Both the position numbers and the translations under genes were made by a program. 64,000 nucleotides of DNA from Brasenia schreberi (Eukaryota; Streptophyta; Magnoliopsida; Nymphaeales; Cabombaceae): assembly GCA_036023115.1 (NCBI GenBank), contig JAYKKT010000074.1, forward strand, positions 8,864,501 to 8,928,500. The letters run 5' to 3'. Positions 11,604-24,118 of the stretch are shown one piece after another. The notes under the pieces were generated by a model that ran no database searches, was not told the DNA's origin, and saw only the letters and a list, made by a program, of their open reading frames with translations. Each line of letters starts with the position of its first letter. Position 1 is the first letter of the stretch.

Positions 11604-11940
11604 GAGATTAGATGAGTGGTTGTATAAGAAAAGACCATAAAGTACAAGAAAAGACCAGATACATAATGAGGTTATTAGAAACAAATCAAGAGTAGCACCA
11701 ATAGAGGATAAAATGAGAATATCGTTTAAGATGGTTTGGACATATAGAAAGAAGATAAAAAAATGAACTTAGAAAAAGGTATGAAAACTAAATTTTGAAA
11801 GGATGATCACAAAATGTTGGAAAGAAATAATAAAGAATGATCTAGCTTATTGTGAGTGCTAACATGACATATGTGAAAACAAAAAGAATCTATGTCTAGT
11901 ATGGTAAAAAGGCTTAGTTGTTGTTTGTTGTCATTGTAGT
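11604..11940 (+). mobile_element. RTE LINE 3' fragment with target-site duplication
   Basis: It matches the last 340 bp of the 44-kb RTE LINE, including CTAGTATGGTAAAAAGGCTT and a TTGTTGTTTGTTG tail. It is bounded by a 14-bp direct repeat with one mismatch: AATTGTAATATTTA at 11,590-11,603 and AATTGCAATATTTA at 11,941-11,954. This is the expected result of target-primed reverse transcription with strong 5' truncation. It lies about 0.5 kb downstream of the BAG7 stop. Confidence 0.88.
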
Positions 11941-12372
11941 AATTGCAATATTTACATTAGCATCACGAGGGGTGGCTATTACTGACAAAACTAGTCAAAC
12001 AATTGCCTATAACCCTTATTCATTGTTTGACTTGATTTCATATGAATAAACCAAGCTAACCTTTAGCTGGACAACCTGTGTGCGAATGCGTTCATGAACT
12101 GCTGGCTGTTCTTGTACAAGTTGAGCTTACCAAGTCTAAAAGGAAGGTTTCCTTTAGCTATTCCTACATAAGAGGGCCCTTTTTTCACCTTTAAGTTGTC
12201 CTTTGATGAAAAAGAAAAATGGCCCTTGGGATACTTCATAGAAGTTCCAAATTACATTGGTATAGTTCATGTAAATATTTCAAAAGCAATACCAGACAAG
12301 CTTACACAAGCCGAATCTAGTTTAACGACCAAAGCCAAATGATGGTCATCCCATTCATCCCTACGAGCTGCT

Positions 12373-12741
12373 TGACGATGAAGAACTTACCTTGCTATGA
12401 AGGTTTCTGATGATGGTCGTCGGATTTTAGGAGCTCTCTGTTTTTGCAGAGATGAAAAGGGTGCAACGGTAAAGATGATGGACATGAAGTTTCCTCAAAG
12501 GGGCTTGCACAAACGAATGTTGTTTCTGTTTCTCTGAATATTTTTGGTATGTATGTTTCTGTATGTGCTTGCCTTTTATAGGCAGGCGCTCTCCCATTCA
12601 TTTGTACTTATCCACATGTGAATTCCCTCGTCTGGGAGCTGTAACGGACGACCGCTACTGGATCTGGCCTGATCCTCAGGTAACGGCTGGATGGCCAGTC
12701 CAACCGTTACCCGAGCCGAGAATGGCCACCATTTTGTAACA
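12373..12741 (-). repeat. 3' LTR of Copia element 1
   Basis: 369 bp. On the minus strand it begins TGTTACAAAATGG and ends CGTCA. Against the 5' LTR it lacks about 20 bp near 12,650. A short purine tract (AAGTGGAAGA on the minus strand) directly precedes it as the polypurine tract. Confidence 0.92.
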
Positions 12742-12954
12742 TCTTCCACTTGGCCATTCGAGCCAAGTGTATCGACATACTGGTTTTCCTCTCACTTTTC
12801 AGGGGTTTTCCCTAGTTATGTCGATTCTTGATTACTATTGTAATCAGAACCTGTTGTGTGGTTATTTCCCTACACAACAAATCATCCGTTGTATGATTAT
12901 TTACCTATACAACAATTGTATATATGTTGTATGGTTGTTTGCCTATACAATAAA

Positions 12955-13593
12955 TCAAACATATCTCAAACCCATGTTTCTAACATGTTTTGAGAACAGA
13001 TCCTTTGTTATGCCTTTTGTTAAGGGGTCTGCCAACATATCTTCCGTTGGCATGTATGAGATGGATATTTCCTTTCTCATAACCATATCATGAACATAGT
13101 GGTATTTTACCATTATATGCTTGCTTTTCGAGCAATCTGCTCCACTCTTAATAAGAGTAATTGCTGCATTGTTATCGCAATAGATAACCACTGGCTTGTC
13201 TGTTATCTCCAACTTCAAATCTCGTATGAAGCGGCTTAACCAGACATCACTTGTTGCAGTTATACAGTAAGCAACATACTCAGCTTCTTGTGTATGCAAC
13301 GCTACACAACCTTGTTTCTTGCATGCCCAAGAAACACCACCTGCAAATAAGAATATTTGTTCTGAGGTTGATTTGCTATCATCTTTGCTCCCAATTAAGT
13401 CGGCATCTGAGTATCCTACCACTTTCAATTCATTTGCTTGAAAACACAATTTCAAGTCCTTTGTTCCTTTCAGATATCTTAAAATCCTTTTCATAGCTAC
13501 CCAATGGTGCCAACTAGGATTACTTTGATATCTACTGATAAGACCAACAACGAAGCCGATATCAGGCCTTGTACACAACATAGCATACATCAA
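12955..13593 (-). pseudogene. Copia element 1: RNase H domain
   Basis: An open stretch of 212 residues shows typical Copia RNase H features: GYSDADLIGS, AEYVAYCITAT, VIYCDNNAAI, SKHIMVKYHYVHD and ADPLTKG near the C terminus. It is the best-preserved part of the polyprotein and is separated from the RT by a frame change. It closely resembles the remnant at 50,470-50,733. Confidence 0.92.
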
Positions 13594-13749
13594 GCTACCA
13601 ACAGCTTATGCATAAGGATCATTAGGCTTATCGTCTCCTTCACCGGAACAATCAGCCTTACTCAATTTCACCCCTTTTGTAAAGGGTATATCTCTAGACT
13701 TGCATTCACCCATTTTGAACTTCTTGAGGATATAGTTTATATATCTCTC

Positions 13750-14672
13750 CTAACTCAGGTATAAGAGTCTAGATTCTCTATCTCGAGAGATCTTTATACC
13801 CAGGATATAGGATGCTTCCCCCATATCCTTCATTTCGAACTTGGAGTTTAACCATGACTTGGTTTTGACAATAATCTCATTGTTGATTCCAGTCAATAAT
13901 ATGTCATCTACATATAATGATAAGATGACAAAGTGGCTCCCACTGTTCCAGACATAAACACAGTGATCAAGTTTGTTAGCCACAAACCCAAGTTCTATAA
14001 TGGCATTTTGAAAGGTCAAATACCATTGGCGAGGTGATTTTTAAGGCCATATGGGGATTTTCTCAACCTATATACTTTATCTCCTTGGCCTTCAACCACA
14101 AATCCTTTGGGCTGCTGCATGTATATGATTTCTTCTAAATCACCATTTAGAAAGGTTGTCTTTGCATCTAACTGATGTAAATCCAAATCATAATATGTAG
14201 ATATTGCTAGGATTATTCGCATGGATGCAAATTTCACAACTGGAGAATATTTCTCAACATAATCTATCCCTTCTTTTCACGAAAAACCCTTTGCAACCAA
14301 TCTCACTTTAAACTTGTTGATTATACCATCGACTTTGTATTTCTTTTTCAGAACCCATTTACAGTCTATAGCTTTCCTTCCTTTTGACAAATTAGCCAAT
14401 TCCCAGACTTGGTTTTTCTCAATGGATTCAATTTCCTCATCCATGGTTTTCTCCCAATCTGTTACTTCCGATGAGTTCATTGCTTGCTGATAAGTCAATT
14501 TATCAATCAACTCATCCAAATCTACCAAATTACACAATTCTTGTCTAAGATAAGTGTGATAATCCTTTAAGTAGGACGGAGTGGCTCTTGGCTTCTTATG
14601 TCCACTTAGGGTATCGATAGTTTCAGGAAGATCTTCTATGGGCTCAAAAGATGATTGGTCTAAATCTACCAA
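13750..14672 (-). pseudogene. Copia element 1: reverse transcriptase domain (frameshifted)
   Basis: Three frame-shifted pieces (14672-14277, 14237-14016, 14019-13750) together cover the RT domain. Key motifs are WVLKKKYKVDG, KARLVAKG-like KVRLVAKGF, QLDAKTTFLNGDLEE, YRLRKSPYGLK and the catalytic YVDDILL. At least two frame breaks and in-frame stops show that it is inactive. Confidence 0.9.
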
Positions 14673-14780
14673 ATCATCAACACATTTCTCATTGTTTTCT
14701 AGGATGTCATTCTTAGTATCTTCTAAGAATTCAACATCTCTGCTTTCAATGAGTCTGTAATCCTTATGATAAAACCGATA

Positions 14781-15480
14781 TCATTTTGAACCTTTTGGAT
14801 ATCCAATAAATATACACCTCAAGGACCTACTGTCTAGTTTATCTCTAGACCGGTAAAGAATCTTAACATGTGCAATTGATCCCCACCTCCTTAGATGACC
14901 TAGGTTGAGTTTTCTTCTAAACCACATCTCATATGGTGTAGTGAATACAACTTTACATGGTACTCTATTAAGTACGTAAACGGCTGTACTTACTGCTTCT
15001 CCCCAAAATACACTTGGAGAGGCATCAATCTGCATAGATCTTGTCATGTTGAGTAAGGTTCTATTGTATCTTTCAGCTACACCATTTTACTGAGGTGTCC
15101 TGGGCATTGTGTTTTGTTTAGCAATATCGAAGTCTTTGCAAAATTCTAAGAATTCTGTCGAGCTATACTCACCTCCTCTGTCTGATCTCAAGACTTTGAT
15201 CGAATGCTCTAATTGATTTTCTACTTCTTGCTTATATTCTTTGAAAGCATCAAGTGCCTCTCATTTATGTGCCAAAAGATATATATACGTATATCTAGAG
15301 TAATTATCGATAAAGGTTATAAAGTAACCCTTTCCTCGATGTGTCTTTACTCTGAAAGGTCCACATAAATCTGTTTGAACAAATTTTAACAAGGTTGTTG
15401 CCCTTGTTGTTTCCTTAGGAAAGACTTTCCTTGTCATTTTTTCTTATATACAAGCTTCACATTTATTGAAAGTCTTTTCT
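14781..15480 (-). pseudogene. Copia element 1: integrase region
   Basis: The open part 15047-14781 has FWGEAVSTAVYVLNRVP, TPYEMWFRRKLNLGHLRRWG and FIGYPKGSK, the C-terminal end of a Copia integrase. To its right, up to about 15,480, the rest of the integrase core is readable only across stops and frameshifts. Confidence 0.85.
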
Positions 15481-15554
15481 CTAATCCGAGCAAATAAGTC
15501 AAAGTTGGATAATTTCCTTAACTTTTCTAGACTTATATGCCCTATGTGTTTATG

Positions 15555-16175
15555 CTACATATTTACATCAACAGAAAAGATACTCTTAATATAAGTAGAA
15601 GAATGATGACTTTCATTATCAGATAATTTGAACGGTCCTTGTTCTAAATCAAATTCTCCTGAGAACAAGATTCTCACATGTGTGCCCACAGTCACATTGT
15701 TAGGTATAAAACTAACTTCAAAACCTTTCTTAACTAAGACAGGGACCGAGACCAGATTGCGCCTTATTGATGACACAATTAACACATCGGTAAGTACAAT
15801 TGGTTTGCCTTGTACAAATATCCTAAAGGATCCAATACCCAGACCATCTGAGAAAGTACTGTTTTCCATATATACACGATGTTCTCCGGGTTGGTATTCC
15901 TTCACGTCAATTGCCCCTTCCTTGGTCTTTGAAATATGTCTTGTAGCTCCCGAGTCTATCCACCAACCTTTAACTGGGCGGTCTAAGTATAAATATTCTG
16001 AAATTACGCAGATTATATCATGCTTCTCTGACTGTCCGTGCTGTAGGTTGTTTCCTCCACCTTTCTTAGTCCCTCTTCTAGTGCCCCATCTTTCCACAGT
16101 TGAAACACTTAATCCGGGAAGCGGTTTCCTGTAATTTCTTAAAACTTTGACTGCCTTTCTTGTTATTCTTGCCAA
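15555..16175 (-). pseudogene. Copia element 1: Gag C terminus and aspartic protease
   Basis: 206 open residues. WWIDSGATRHI contains the DSGA active-site triad of the Copia aspartic protease. The preceding segment (VERWGTRRGTKKGG) occupies the place of the Gag CCHC zinc knuckle, but the cysteines are lost. Sequence after the protease fits the GAG-pre-integrase region. Confidence 0.85.
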
Positions 16176-16230
16176 ACCTTTTATTTAGTTTCATTTTCTA
16201 GTTGGATTTCGAGCTAGACGCTAACTCATC

Positions 16231-16722
16231 CTAGACCACTAACAATTTTTTCTTTTTGTTTTTGAGCATGTATTCTTGCTCAATTTCTAGTTTTGGAGGT
16301 AACTCAGAAAGGTTGATTTCAGGCCCTAATCTTAAGGCAGTGGTGACCATATTCCATGATAGAGGTAGACTGTTTAGTATGGTTGATATGTGTATCGGTT
16401 CGGGGATGACTGATTTTGCTATGGCTAAGTCTCTAACCATTATCAGCATGTGATTTAAATACTCTATTACATTTTCTCCTTCTTTCATTTTAAAGGAGTT
16501 GTATTTTTGTAGTAGCAACTGCATATGTAATTTTGCAGTTGTATCATACTTAGCTGTTAACGAGTGAAACAACTCTTTTGCAGTCTCATATTCTTCAAAG
16601 ACCCTAATCAGATCACCCTCCATATAAGTTAACATGATTGTTCTTGTTATTATATCATCCTTTATAAATGTTTTATACATTTCTAAATGTTGCTGGTTTG
16701 CGTCTGGTGGTTGAGGACACAT
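16231..16722 (-). pseudogene. Copia element 1: Gag (UBN2-type) region
   Basis: 163 open residues resembling the Copia Gag polypeptide: AKELFHSLTAKYD, LHMQLLLQKYNSFKMKEGE, YLNHMLIMVRDLA and LPLSWNMVTTALR. The annotated Met is internal; the frame continues upstream with breaks. Confidence 0.85.
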
Positions 16723-17780
16723 TGTTTCCTTTAAAACATACTCTATACCTTCTAGTGTTAGAGCTAGCAGGATTCTTCTCTTCTAAGTCTGAAAGTTTAG
16801 ACCGTTTAGCTTTTTTGTTTTTGTCAGTTCGGACACACATATCCTAGAACTCATTTTTAGGTGTTTGGCAAAAATATCAATCAAGCGGTCTAAAAGGAAA
16901 CAAAAACACACAAAGCAAGAAATATGTTAAAGTGATGCAGAAAATTTTTTCTGAGGGTTTTTCTGCCTCTAAACCCCCTAAAAATGATACCAAGAGATAA
17001 ATTTCTAATTTTATCTATTTGTCCTCTTTTGTAATTTTTGTAAAATCACAAGGACAAACTCATAAAATTACTATTTGGTATTCTTATAAAATTCGTAACT
17101 GATCGGGGTTAAAATCATAATTTTAACTCTCAAGGTGAATCTGTAATTTTTTCAAAAGAACAGGGGTAAACCGTCTTTTGATTGAGTGGCAGGAATGAAA
17201 TTATCCAAACCGGGAACTGTCTTTTTATCATGGCAGACTGCATAATATCTGAAAGGGGTCAGTGGCAGTTCTGTTTTTTTGACACAGACCTCGAGGCGGT
17301 TTTCAAAAACCACTGGCGGTTTTAAAAAATTGTGAGCGGTTTTGGAAAACTGCTGGTTTTTCCGTCGCAGTTTTCCGAAACCGTAGTTTTCATTTTTTTT
17401 TTGAGCTAAAACGCTTAAAAGCAGCTCTCTGGATTATTCCGAGAGAGAGAGAGAGAAAGTAACAGGGAGAAGGGAGAAGGCTGTTGGAAAAACTATTCCG
17501 GCCGTTCATCGGCTGTCGGTTGTCGGCTGTTCCGGTTTTCCTCAGAGTGTTGCTTTGAGTTTTTGGTCGATCCTGCCTCTGGTTTCTCCTTTAGCCGTTC
17601 CTGCCGCCTTACCTGCCTTCGAGATTCAGGCTGCTGCGGCTCGCCTCAGGGCTTTGGGTGTTTTGGCCGAGTGTGCCTCTAACTGTTTTGGCCAAGTGTG
17701 CCTCTGGGTTTCTCCTTCTCGTTCCCTTCCTTTCTCTCCTCTTTTTTTTTAACCTCTCTTTGTGTTTTGCAGGGAACCAT

Positions 17781-17792
17781 GCCCTGATACCA
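17781..17792 (-). other. Primer-binding site of Copia element 1 (initiator tRNA-Met)
   Basis: On the minus strand it reads TGGTATCAGGGC, one base from the canonical TGGTATCAGAGC complement of the tRNA-iMet 3' end. It lies one base inside the 5' LTR. Confidence 0.9.
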
Positions 17793-17793
17793 A

Positions 17794-18183
17794 TGACGGT
17801 AAAGAACTTACCTTGCTAAGAAGGTTTCTGATGATGGTCACCGGATTACAGGAGCTCTCTATTTTTGCAGTGATGAAAAGGGCGCAGCGGTAAAGATGAT
17901 GGACACGAGGTTCCCTCATAGGGGCTTGCACAAACGAATGTTGTTTCTGTTTCTCTGTATTTTTTTCGGTATGTATGTTTCTGTATATGCCTGCCTTTTA
18001 TAGACACGCGCTCCCCCATTCATTTGTGCTTATTCACCTGTGGCTTCCCTCGTTTGGGAGCCGTAATGGACGGTCGTTATCGGCAACGACTGTCTGTTAC
18101 TGAATCTAGCCTGATCCTCAGGTAACAACTGGATGGTCAGTCCAACCGTTATCCAAGCCGAGAATGGTCACCATTTTGTAACA
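17794..18183 (-). repeat. 5' LTR of Copia element 1
   Basis: 390 bp, TG...CA ends (minus strand TGTTACAAAATGG to ACCGTCA). It pairs with the copy at 12,373-12,741 and carries about 20 bp absent from it. Confidence 0.92.
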
Positions 18184-19904
18184 CTACTATGTTATGAGAA
18201 GTTGCTACATACATCTCCTTCCTCCATTGCTCCACCTTTGGGCACCCACATTGCATTGCAAGCCAATCGTCATACTAAAACTATCAAAGGAACAATCATC
18301 ATTTAAACAAGTTAAAACCAAGGAAAAACGATCATCATAGAACCCGCTATCACAAAACATGGATTGCGAGTAAAACTATATGCAGTTTATTGATCAATTC
18401 TATTCATATTCAATGATGATAACCCTTGAACGTTTCAGGTAAATGAGTCTTTTAGGTCCGTAGCCATAACTATCGATATTTTATGATCTGTTTCAGAGAA
18501 AACCTTCCATGGTATCCCAATGAATGAAAGTGATGGAGCCAATGATGGTGGAAAAACATGCTTGTATATCGGCCCAACACGGTTGTCATCAACAGTCGCA
18601 ATATCATTTGTCCCCCAAAATGGTATTTATAGCTGCAAAAGAGATAAGAATGAACAAGGAGAAGAACAATGTGCTACTATCAAATGCAGTGGCAAGTCTA
18701 CATTGACCCAAGGTAGGGCATCCTTCCCACCGAAGATAATGGGACTTCAACTAAGAAGCAATAGTCCATGTTTAAGTACTGTATACGCAAAAAAAAAGGT
18801 CCATGGGCAATATGTCCCACTCTCTAAAAATTTCTAGATCTCCCACTGGTCAAATAAATATTTTGCTTCAATTCACATAATGACATCAGCAATAACTGAA
18901 CTTTCATCATTGAATACCACCGTGCCGTCTTCGTGGGTGCTTTTGATCTGCACAGTGTTCACTAACATTAGGTTCTCCTTTGTTCATATTGAGATCATCT
19001 ATAGTTGCCCTCACAATAATGTTTTCTTGAAAGCTTTAAGCCAGAAGAAGATAATGTCCATTACCATAGAATGAAGCCGCATGTTCTCATACCCTTGTCG
19101 CCTCCTCAGTGTTTCACCAGATGCAGATCTTGAAGCAACATGGACCTCCTTGGCCTCTGGAGAAATGTCTCTAGAGATATCAACAGCATTAGCAGAGCTG
19201 CCTATTAGAACCACAACCTGGCAAAAGAGAGTTATGAAGAAGATCAGGCATCTTACATGTAAGGGTCTCAATTTAAGACAGTGAAAACCCAACAAAAAAT
19301 TGACCCAGCAATATCCACCCAAAGTGACACAAAAAGGTTAGGTCATGTTTGATTCACCATTTTTTGACACATATGAAATGACAAAAGTCATGCATGAACC
19401 AGAACACAATATTGCTGACAATTTCAGACATGACAAGAGAGCCTGAGATGAACACGACTCAAAATTTCTACACGCATGATCCAAGTCAGGCTGACAATTT
19501 TATGCGTGAGGAATACGCCAAATGAAGTCTTCGGCAATTACATAGCACCACCGCAGGCATCAGTCTTGGTTTCATACTGCCACAGGGTCTATTTCGTTGA
19601 GCTCGCTCATAGAAAAAGAAAAGAAGAAGAGGATAAAAAGAGACGAGAAATTAGCACATTGCATAAGACATCATCAGAAGGATTATAGAAGTCCTGCAAA
19701 GTGAACGTTATGCAATATCATAACCAACTGCATCAGTTTGTGTAGTTCTTCAAACAAAATGTTGTCCCCCAGAACTTGGTTTCCTCTATTTTTATGCTTT
19801 GATATTATGTGAATTAGAGTTAATAAATTCAAATATCTGTTTTTCTTAATGCGTCTATATATTATACGACTACTATGTAGATTTATTCATCTATGTAAAC
19901 TTTG

Positions 19905-22381
19905 TCTGAGTGCTTATAGAACTGGCCCCGTATATGATCTCACAATATCATATGGATGTGAAGATTAATTTTCTACATGGTGACCTCCATAAGAAAATTT
20001 ATATGGATCAGCCAAAGGGATTTGTGGTTCGTGGGAATGAGTTTAAGGTGTGTAAGCTTATTAAATCATTATATGGTTTGAAACAAATTCCTAAACAATA
20101 CCATGAAAAGTTTGATTATGTGATATTATCTTTTGACTTTGTTTCTAATGATTATAATAAGTATGTCTATTACAATTCAATCAATAATGCTTTCATCATT
20201 TTTTGCCTATACGTAGATGATATATTGTTGTTTGGATCTGATATGAAAATAGTAAATGAGACTAAGTCATTTTTGTGTAATAAGTTTGAGACGAAAGATA
20301 TGGCTCTAGCTGATGTGATTTTAGGGCTTAAAATCATAAGGTCTACTGATGATATAATAATCTCTCAGTCTCACTACGTTAAGAAAGTTTTAGAGAGATT
20401 TAGATATACAAACTGTAGATCTGTTAAGACCCATATGATTCATCTAAGGTTTTGTATAAGAACTAAAGTGGTATTTCTGTGTCTCAACTATGATATTTTC
20501 AGATTAATGGTAGTTTGATGTATCTAATAACTGTACACGACTAAATATTGCATTTATTGTGTGTAAGTTGAGTAGATACACTAGTTGTTCAGAGAGAACT
20601 CATTGAAAAACTCTATATAGAGTGTCACTATGTGAAGAAAACAATTTCTCTTAGACTACATTATAGTAAACATCCTTCGGTTCTTAAAGGATTTAGTGAT
20701 CCTAGTTGGATAACAAAGAATTTTGGAGTAATGGGGTCACTGGATATGTGTTTCTTATGAGTGGTGACACTATCATCTAGAAATGTAAGAAACAAACTAT
20801 TTTAGCTTGTTTTACCTTTGAGACAGAACTTTATACTTTGAATGAGACTGGATTGAAAGTTGAATGGCTTAAGAAACTTATGTCTAGTTTACCTATAGTA
20901 AAGAAGTAATTTCAATACACTATGATAATACGACTACAATTACTAAGATTAGTAGCTCCAAGTACAACCAAAAGCAATGTAGACACATTCAAGTCAGACT
21001 GAAGTCTATAAGAGCTCTTGTGTTTGATAGGGTCATAACTTTAGATTTTGTTGTATCCAAAGATAAAGAACTGGTCCTTTAACTAAAGTTTTATCAATAG
21101 GCTTAGTTGAGAAATCGCGGTTGAGGATAAAACTGAAACTCACGATTTATTAACAAGCAGTGGCAACCCAACCTACTTGAGTGGAGATCCCACTAAGTAG
21201 ATTAAATGTAATAGTAACAAGTTGTTAGGTGAATATGATGACACTTTGTATTATATGATACTTTTAGTTTCTGTACCTTATAAACCTAAAGTGTCATGAG
21301 TGAAAGTTTAACAAGAGATTATTCTTTGAATGAGATTGAGTCTTAAGACAGGATGCTACCTATACATCCTTAGAGATGCTCAACTAAGTGATTGACATTG
21401 TGTGGCCGTAATAGAGGAATTGAGTTGTTCACTGAAGTTAATTATGATATAAGATATAGATGTATGACCATTAATGTATCACCTCTATAGATCACATCAT
21501 AGACTTTTATTATATTGTTATCAATAGACATCTTTACACCCAAGGTTCAGGCTTAAGACGTATATTCACGTAGTTCTTATAAAGATAATATTGGATAACT
21601 AAAATAATGGTTCAAACTGAAAGGTACCATTAGTGAAAGTATAATATGATGGTAGAATTAGAATGATACTTTTACACTAAAAGACTTTGTGGGGATTGTT
21701 GAATTTGATGTACATTTAATGTGCATTAAATGCATGTTAGTATCCCTATATATTTAATTAATATATATAAAGTCTTAACGTGTAAAAAGTAAAATATGAG
21801 AGACTTTTGTGAAAGATATCGAAACAAAGTTTAGTTCCATATTAATGGATGTCACAAACCCACATATCCTTTTATATAGTTGTTAGTTTAAAAACCTTAG
21901 TTCAAAAAGCTTGGAGAGGATATGCTATACCACACACGCGCACGTACACTGGGTCAGACTTGTGCTTGAACTTATGATTTGTGATTTGGGTTTGAGTTTA
22001 GGTATTAATTTATCTTTTTATACGAAAAACTTTTGATAGGTGAACAGTTCCGGATAAGGTGAACTTGTAGCTATCCCCGCGGCGCCAGGTAGGGGGTGGG
22101 CGTTATCGTCATCTTTGAGAGAATCCACCAGTTTCACCGTGAAATTTATAGACCACCACGTGTTTGCTGCTTGTTTCCTGACTGGCACTGGCCTCCCTTT
22201 CTTGCACGGAGACGTCACTGGTGGCAATTTCGGCTTCCTCGTATTCGTGTCGTGCATTTCGTGTTATTTCAGAAGTTATCAAATTTGGATGGTGAATTCT
22301 TCCGGATCATACCTAAGTTAGGAGCCACTCGTTTCTCTCGGTGTTTTTCTCGTGTAAATTTGTCATCATGCAAAAGAAACA
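19905..22381 (+). mobile_element. Copia element 2: 3' half with RT, RNase H remnant, polypurine tract and 3' LTR
   Basis: The plus-strand RT (see 19,910-20,518) is followed by a badly broken RNase H: HYSKHPSVLKGFSDPSW near 20,650 and a GPLTKVLS remnant near 21,075. A purine tract at 21,681-21,696 (TTTGTGGGGAT core) precedes an LTR-like start TGTTGAATTTGATG at 21,697. The LTR end is uncertain; I place it near 22,381. No 5' half or 5' LTR is visible. Its sequence differs from Copia elements 1 and 3, so it is another family. Confidence 0.8.
19910..20518 (+). pseudogene. Copia element 2: reverse transcriptase
   Basis: An open stretch of about 200 residues with Copia RT motifs: QYHMDVKINFLHGDL, IYMDQPKGFV, KLIKSLYGLKQIPKQYHEKF, CLYVDDILLFGSD (catalytic YVDD) and QSHYVKKVLERF. 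The start is arbitrary because the domain is truncated on the left. After about 20,450 the frame is lost. Confidence 0.9.
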
Positions 22382-23007
22382 GGTAACCGGAAGATGACTC
22401 GATTTATCAATTTAGATGGACGACAACGTGGAGTTCAAGGATTCTCGGTTTCTTTGAAAGAAACGCTAGTAGTGTGCTGGATAAGTTACTATCCACTCTT
22501 TTTGAGACTCCTTCAATATCATTAACTTTTTCATATTTTATTCAATAAAAAATAAATAAATAAGTATATATATATTTATATAAAAATAGAGAGTTTCTAA
22601 ACACCTTCTTATGCAAGACTTTATTAGAAGATTTGTCTTGTCCGATCTTACTAAACGATTTGTATTGTTCGTGTAAATCAAGTTGTTCATTAATATCAAT
22701 GCAATGATGATCGAGTAACGTTTAACATGAGAGATTGTTTGACGGCTCTCATTCTCTCTGTACATAACCTAACTCACACAAATAAAAATGAGAAAAAACA
22801 AATGCAACCCTTCTATGTTTGAGATAAATGAATGAAAAAATAAAATAGAAAGCATTTAGTACACATTAAATACAAAGTACAAAATTAAGAATACTTTAAT
22901 TCAAATCTTCAATTTGGTTTTACCAATCTAACCTAAAAATGATGGGTTCCTTGGAGTTATGTGTTTTTGGTGAGTTTCTTAAAACCACACAGACTCTCTC
23001 TCCTCAC

Positions 23008-23110
<103 letters not shown>

Positions 23111-23440
23111 GAGGAAGAGAAACTCAGGACGTATCTAAGTATGAATGGTACAAATCGTTTAATATAGTTTGTTATGAGACTGTCCAGTAGCTTTGAGTTT
23201 CACGCTCTTTATATATATAAATAGAAAAAGAGAGAACGGGAGCCGGGTGACAACCTCTATTATCATACCATAATACCGTAACGATCAAAGCACTAATCTT
23301 GAGTGACATTTAATATATTCGTGTACATGCATTAAATGGTTTCAGACCTTGTATTGACATTGGTGAACAAATAGATATGTATCGTTCCTAGTAGAGTCTA
23401 ACCTGAAAAAATGTCTGATATCTCTCAGTTTCTTTTTTTA

Positions 23441-23518
<78 letters not shown>
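23441..23518. repeat. Compound (TC)n(TA)n microsatellite
   Basis: About 26 bp of TC followed by about 52 bp of TA, without interruption. Confidence 0.99.
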
Positions 23519-23521
<3 letters not shown>

Positions 23522-24011
23522 CACCTCCTTTTTATTTTTTTCTGAGGTCTCTTATGGCGTGCCATGTAACATTGCTCGGCTGAGAATGTTATCGACTCTG
23601 GCCTTGCGCATGTGTCGCTATTGAATATCTTCATTGACGTCTAATTTAAGAAAAGAAACAGCTGCAAGATGCATTCTCTGTCAGTAAATAACAAAAAGCA
23701 TCTGTCGCATTATGGACTATTTGCTCAATATACTTTCAATACTTTTACTGACGATATTCTATCTTATTATTTATGATATGGATCAATAAGTGATACATGG
23801 AAGAAACAAAACAAAAAAAGTTTGTGGACTGCTTAGCATTTATTGAATCTGGACACCGAACTTGTTATCAAAATGTGTAGAGGAGTCCAACTTATACATG
23901 TTCTCTACTAGCTACAATCGTATATGGTCCAAGCCGAGTCAATATCGACTCTTTTGCACTTGTGCTGTCAAACTCTATGAGATGATGAGCCATTAACGAG
24001 TTTGTAAGACG

Positions 24012-24118
24012 GGAAGAGTTTTCTTTTTGGGTTACAAAGGGAGGACGAAGGCCAGTATACATGCATGCGCCACACCAGGAATCAAACTCCCCATTTACAG
24101 AGGAGGAGTAGATCGCCC
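24012..24118 (-). mobile_element. tRNA-derived SINE, copy 2 (minus strand)
   Basis: On the minus strand: GGGGAGTTTGATTCCTGG (box B-like), GTATACTGGCCTTCGTCCTC, then CCTTTGTAACCC and an A-rich tail ending near 24,015. Same order and 3' end as the copy at 4.8 kb. Confidence 0.55.

Larger units (their letters stand above)
12373..18183 (-). mobile_element. Near-complete Copia LTR retrotransposon (decayed), element 1
   Basis: This is a 5.8-kb element with two LTRs of 369 and 390 bp and an initiator tRNA-Met primer-binding site. Gag, protease, integrase, reverse transcriptase and RNase H remnants run in Copia order (integrase before RT). Flanking 5-bp sequences CTGCT (12,368-12,372) and CTACT (18,184-18,188) look like a target duplication with one mutation. 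The LTRs differ by roughly 15% by eye, so it is old. Multiple frameshifts and stops make it non-autonomous. It sits in the last exon of an FMO gene. Confidence 0.95.
12290..19217 (-). pseudogene. Flavin-containing monooxygenase (FMO GS-OX-like) pseudogene, split by a Copia element
   Basis: The family consists of FAD/NADPH S- or N-oxygenases, in plants including the glucosinolate S-oxygenases. Exon remnants in order: 19217-19065 (VVVLIGSSANAVDISRDI, the region of the NADPH-binding fold, then AKEVHVASRS); 18947 to about 18880 (THEDGTVVF, ending in a TGA where the family continues with a CTGYKY-like motif); 18632-18504 (YKYHF, then VDDNRVGPIYKHVFPPSLAP and LSFIGIPWK); about 18285-18184 (YDDWLAMQCGCPKVEQWRK); and beyond the Copia insertion about 12367-12290 (RRDEWDDHHLAL). 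The Glu before YDDW is a TAG stop and there are frameshifts, so it is dead. N-terminal exons with the FAD-binding GxGxxG are not seen; a weak further remnant may lie at 19.46-19.60 kb. The Copia element splits the last coding exon. Confidence 0.85.

Noticed and set aside
22018..22386. Overlapping 70-96-codon frames on both strands
   Set aside because: They lie in the presumed 3' LTR of Copia element 2, and no family was recognised.
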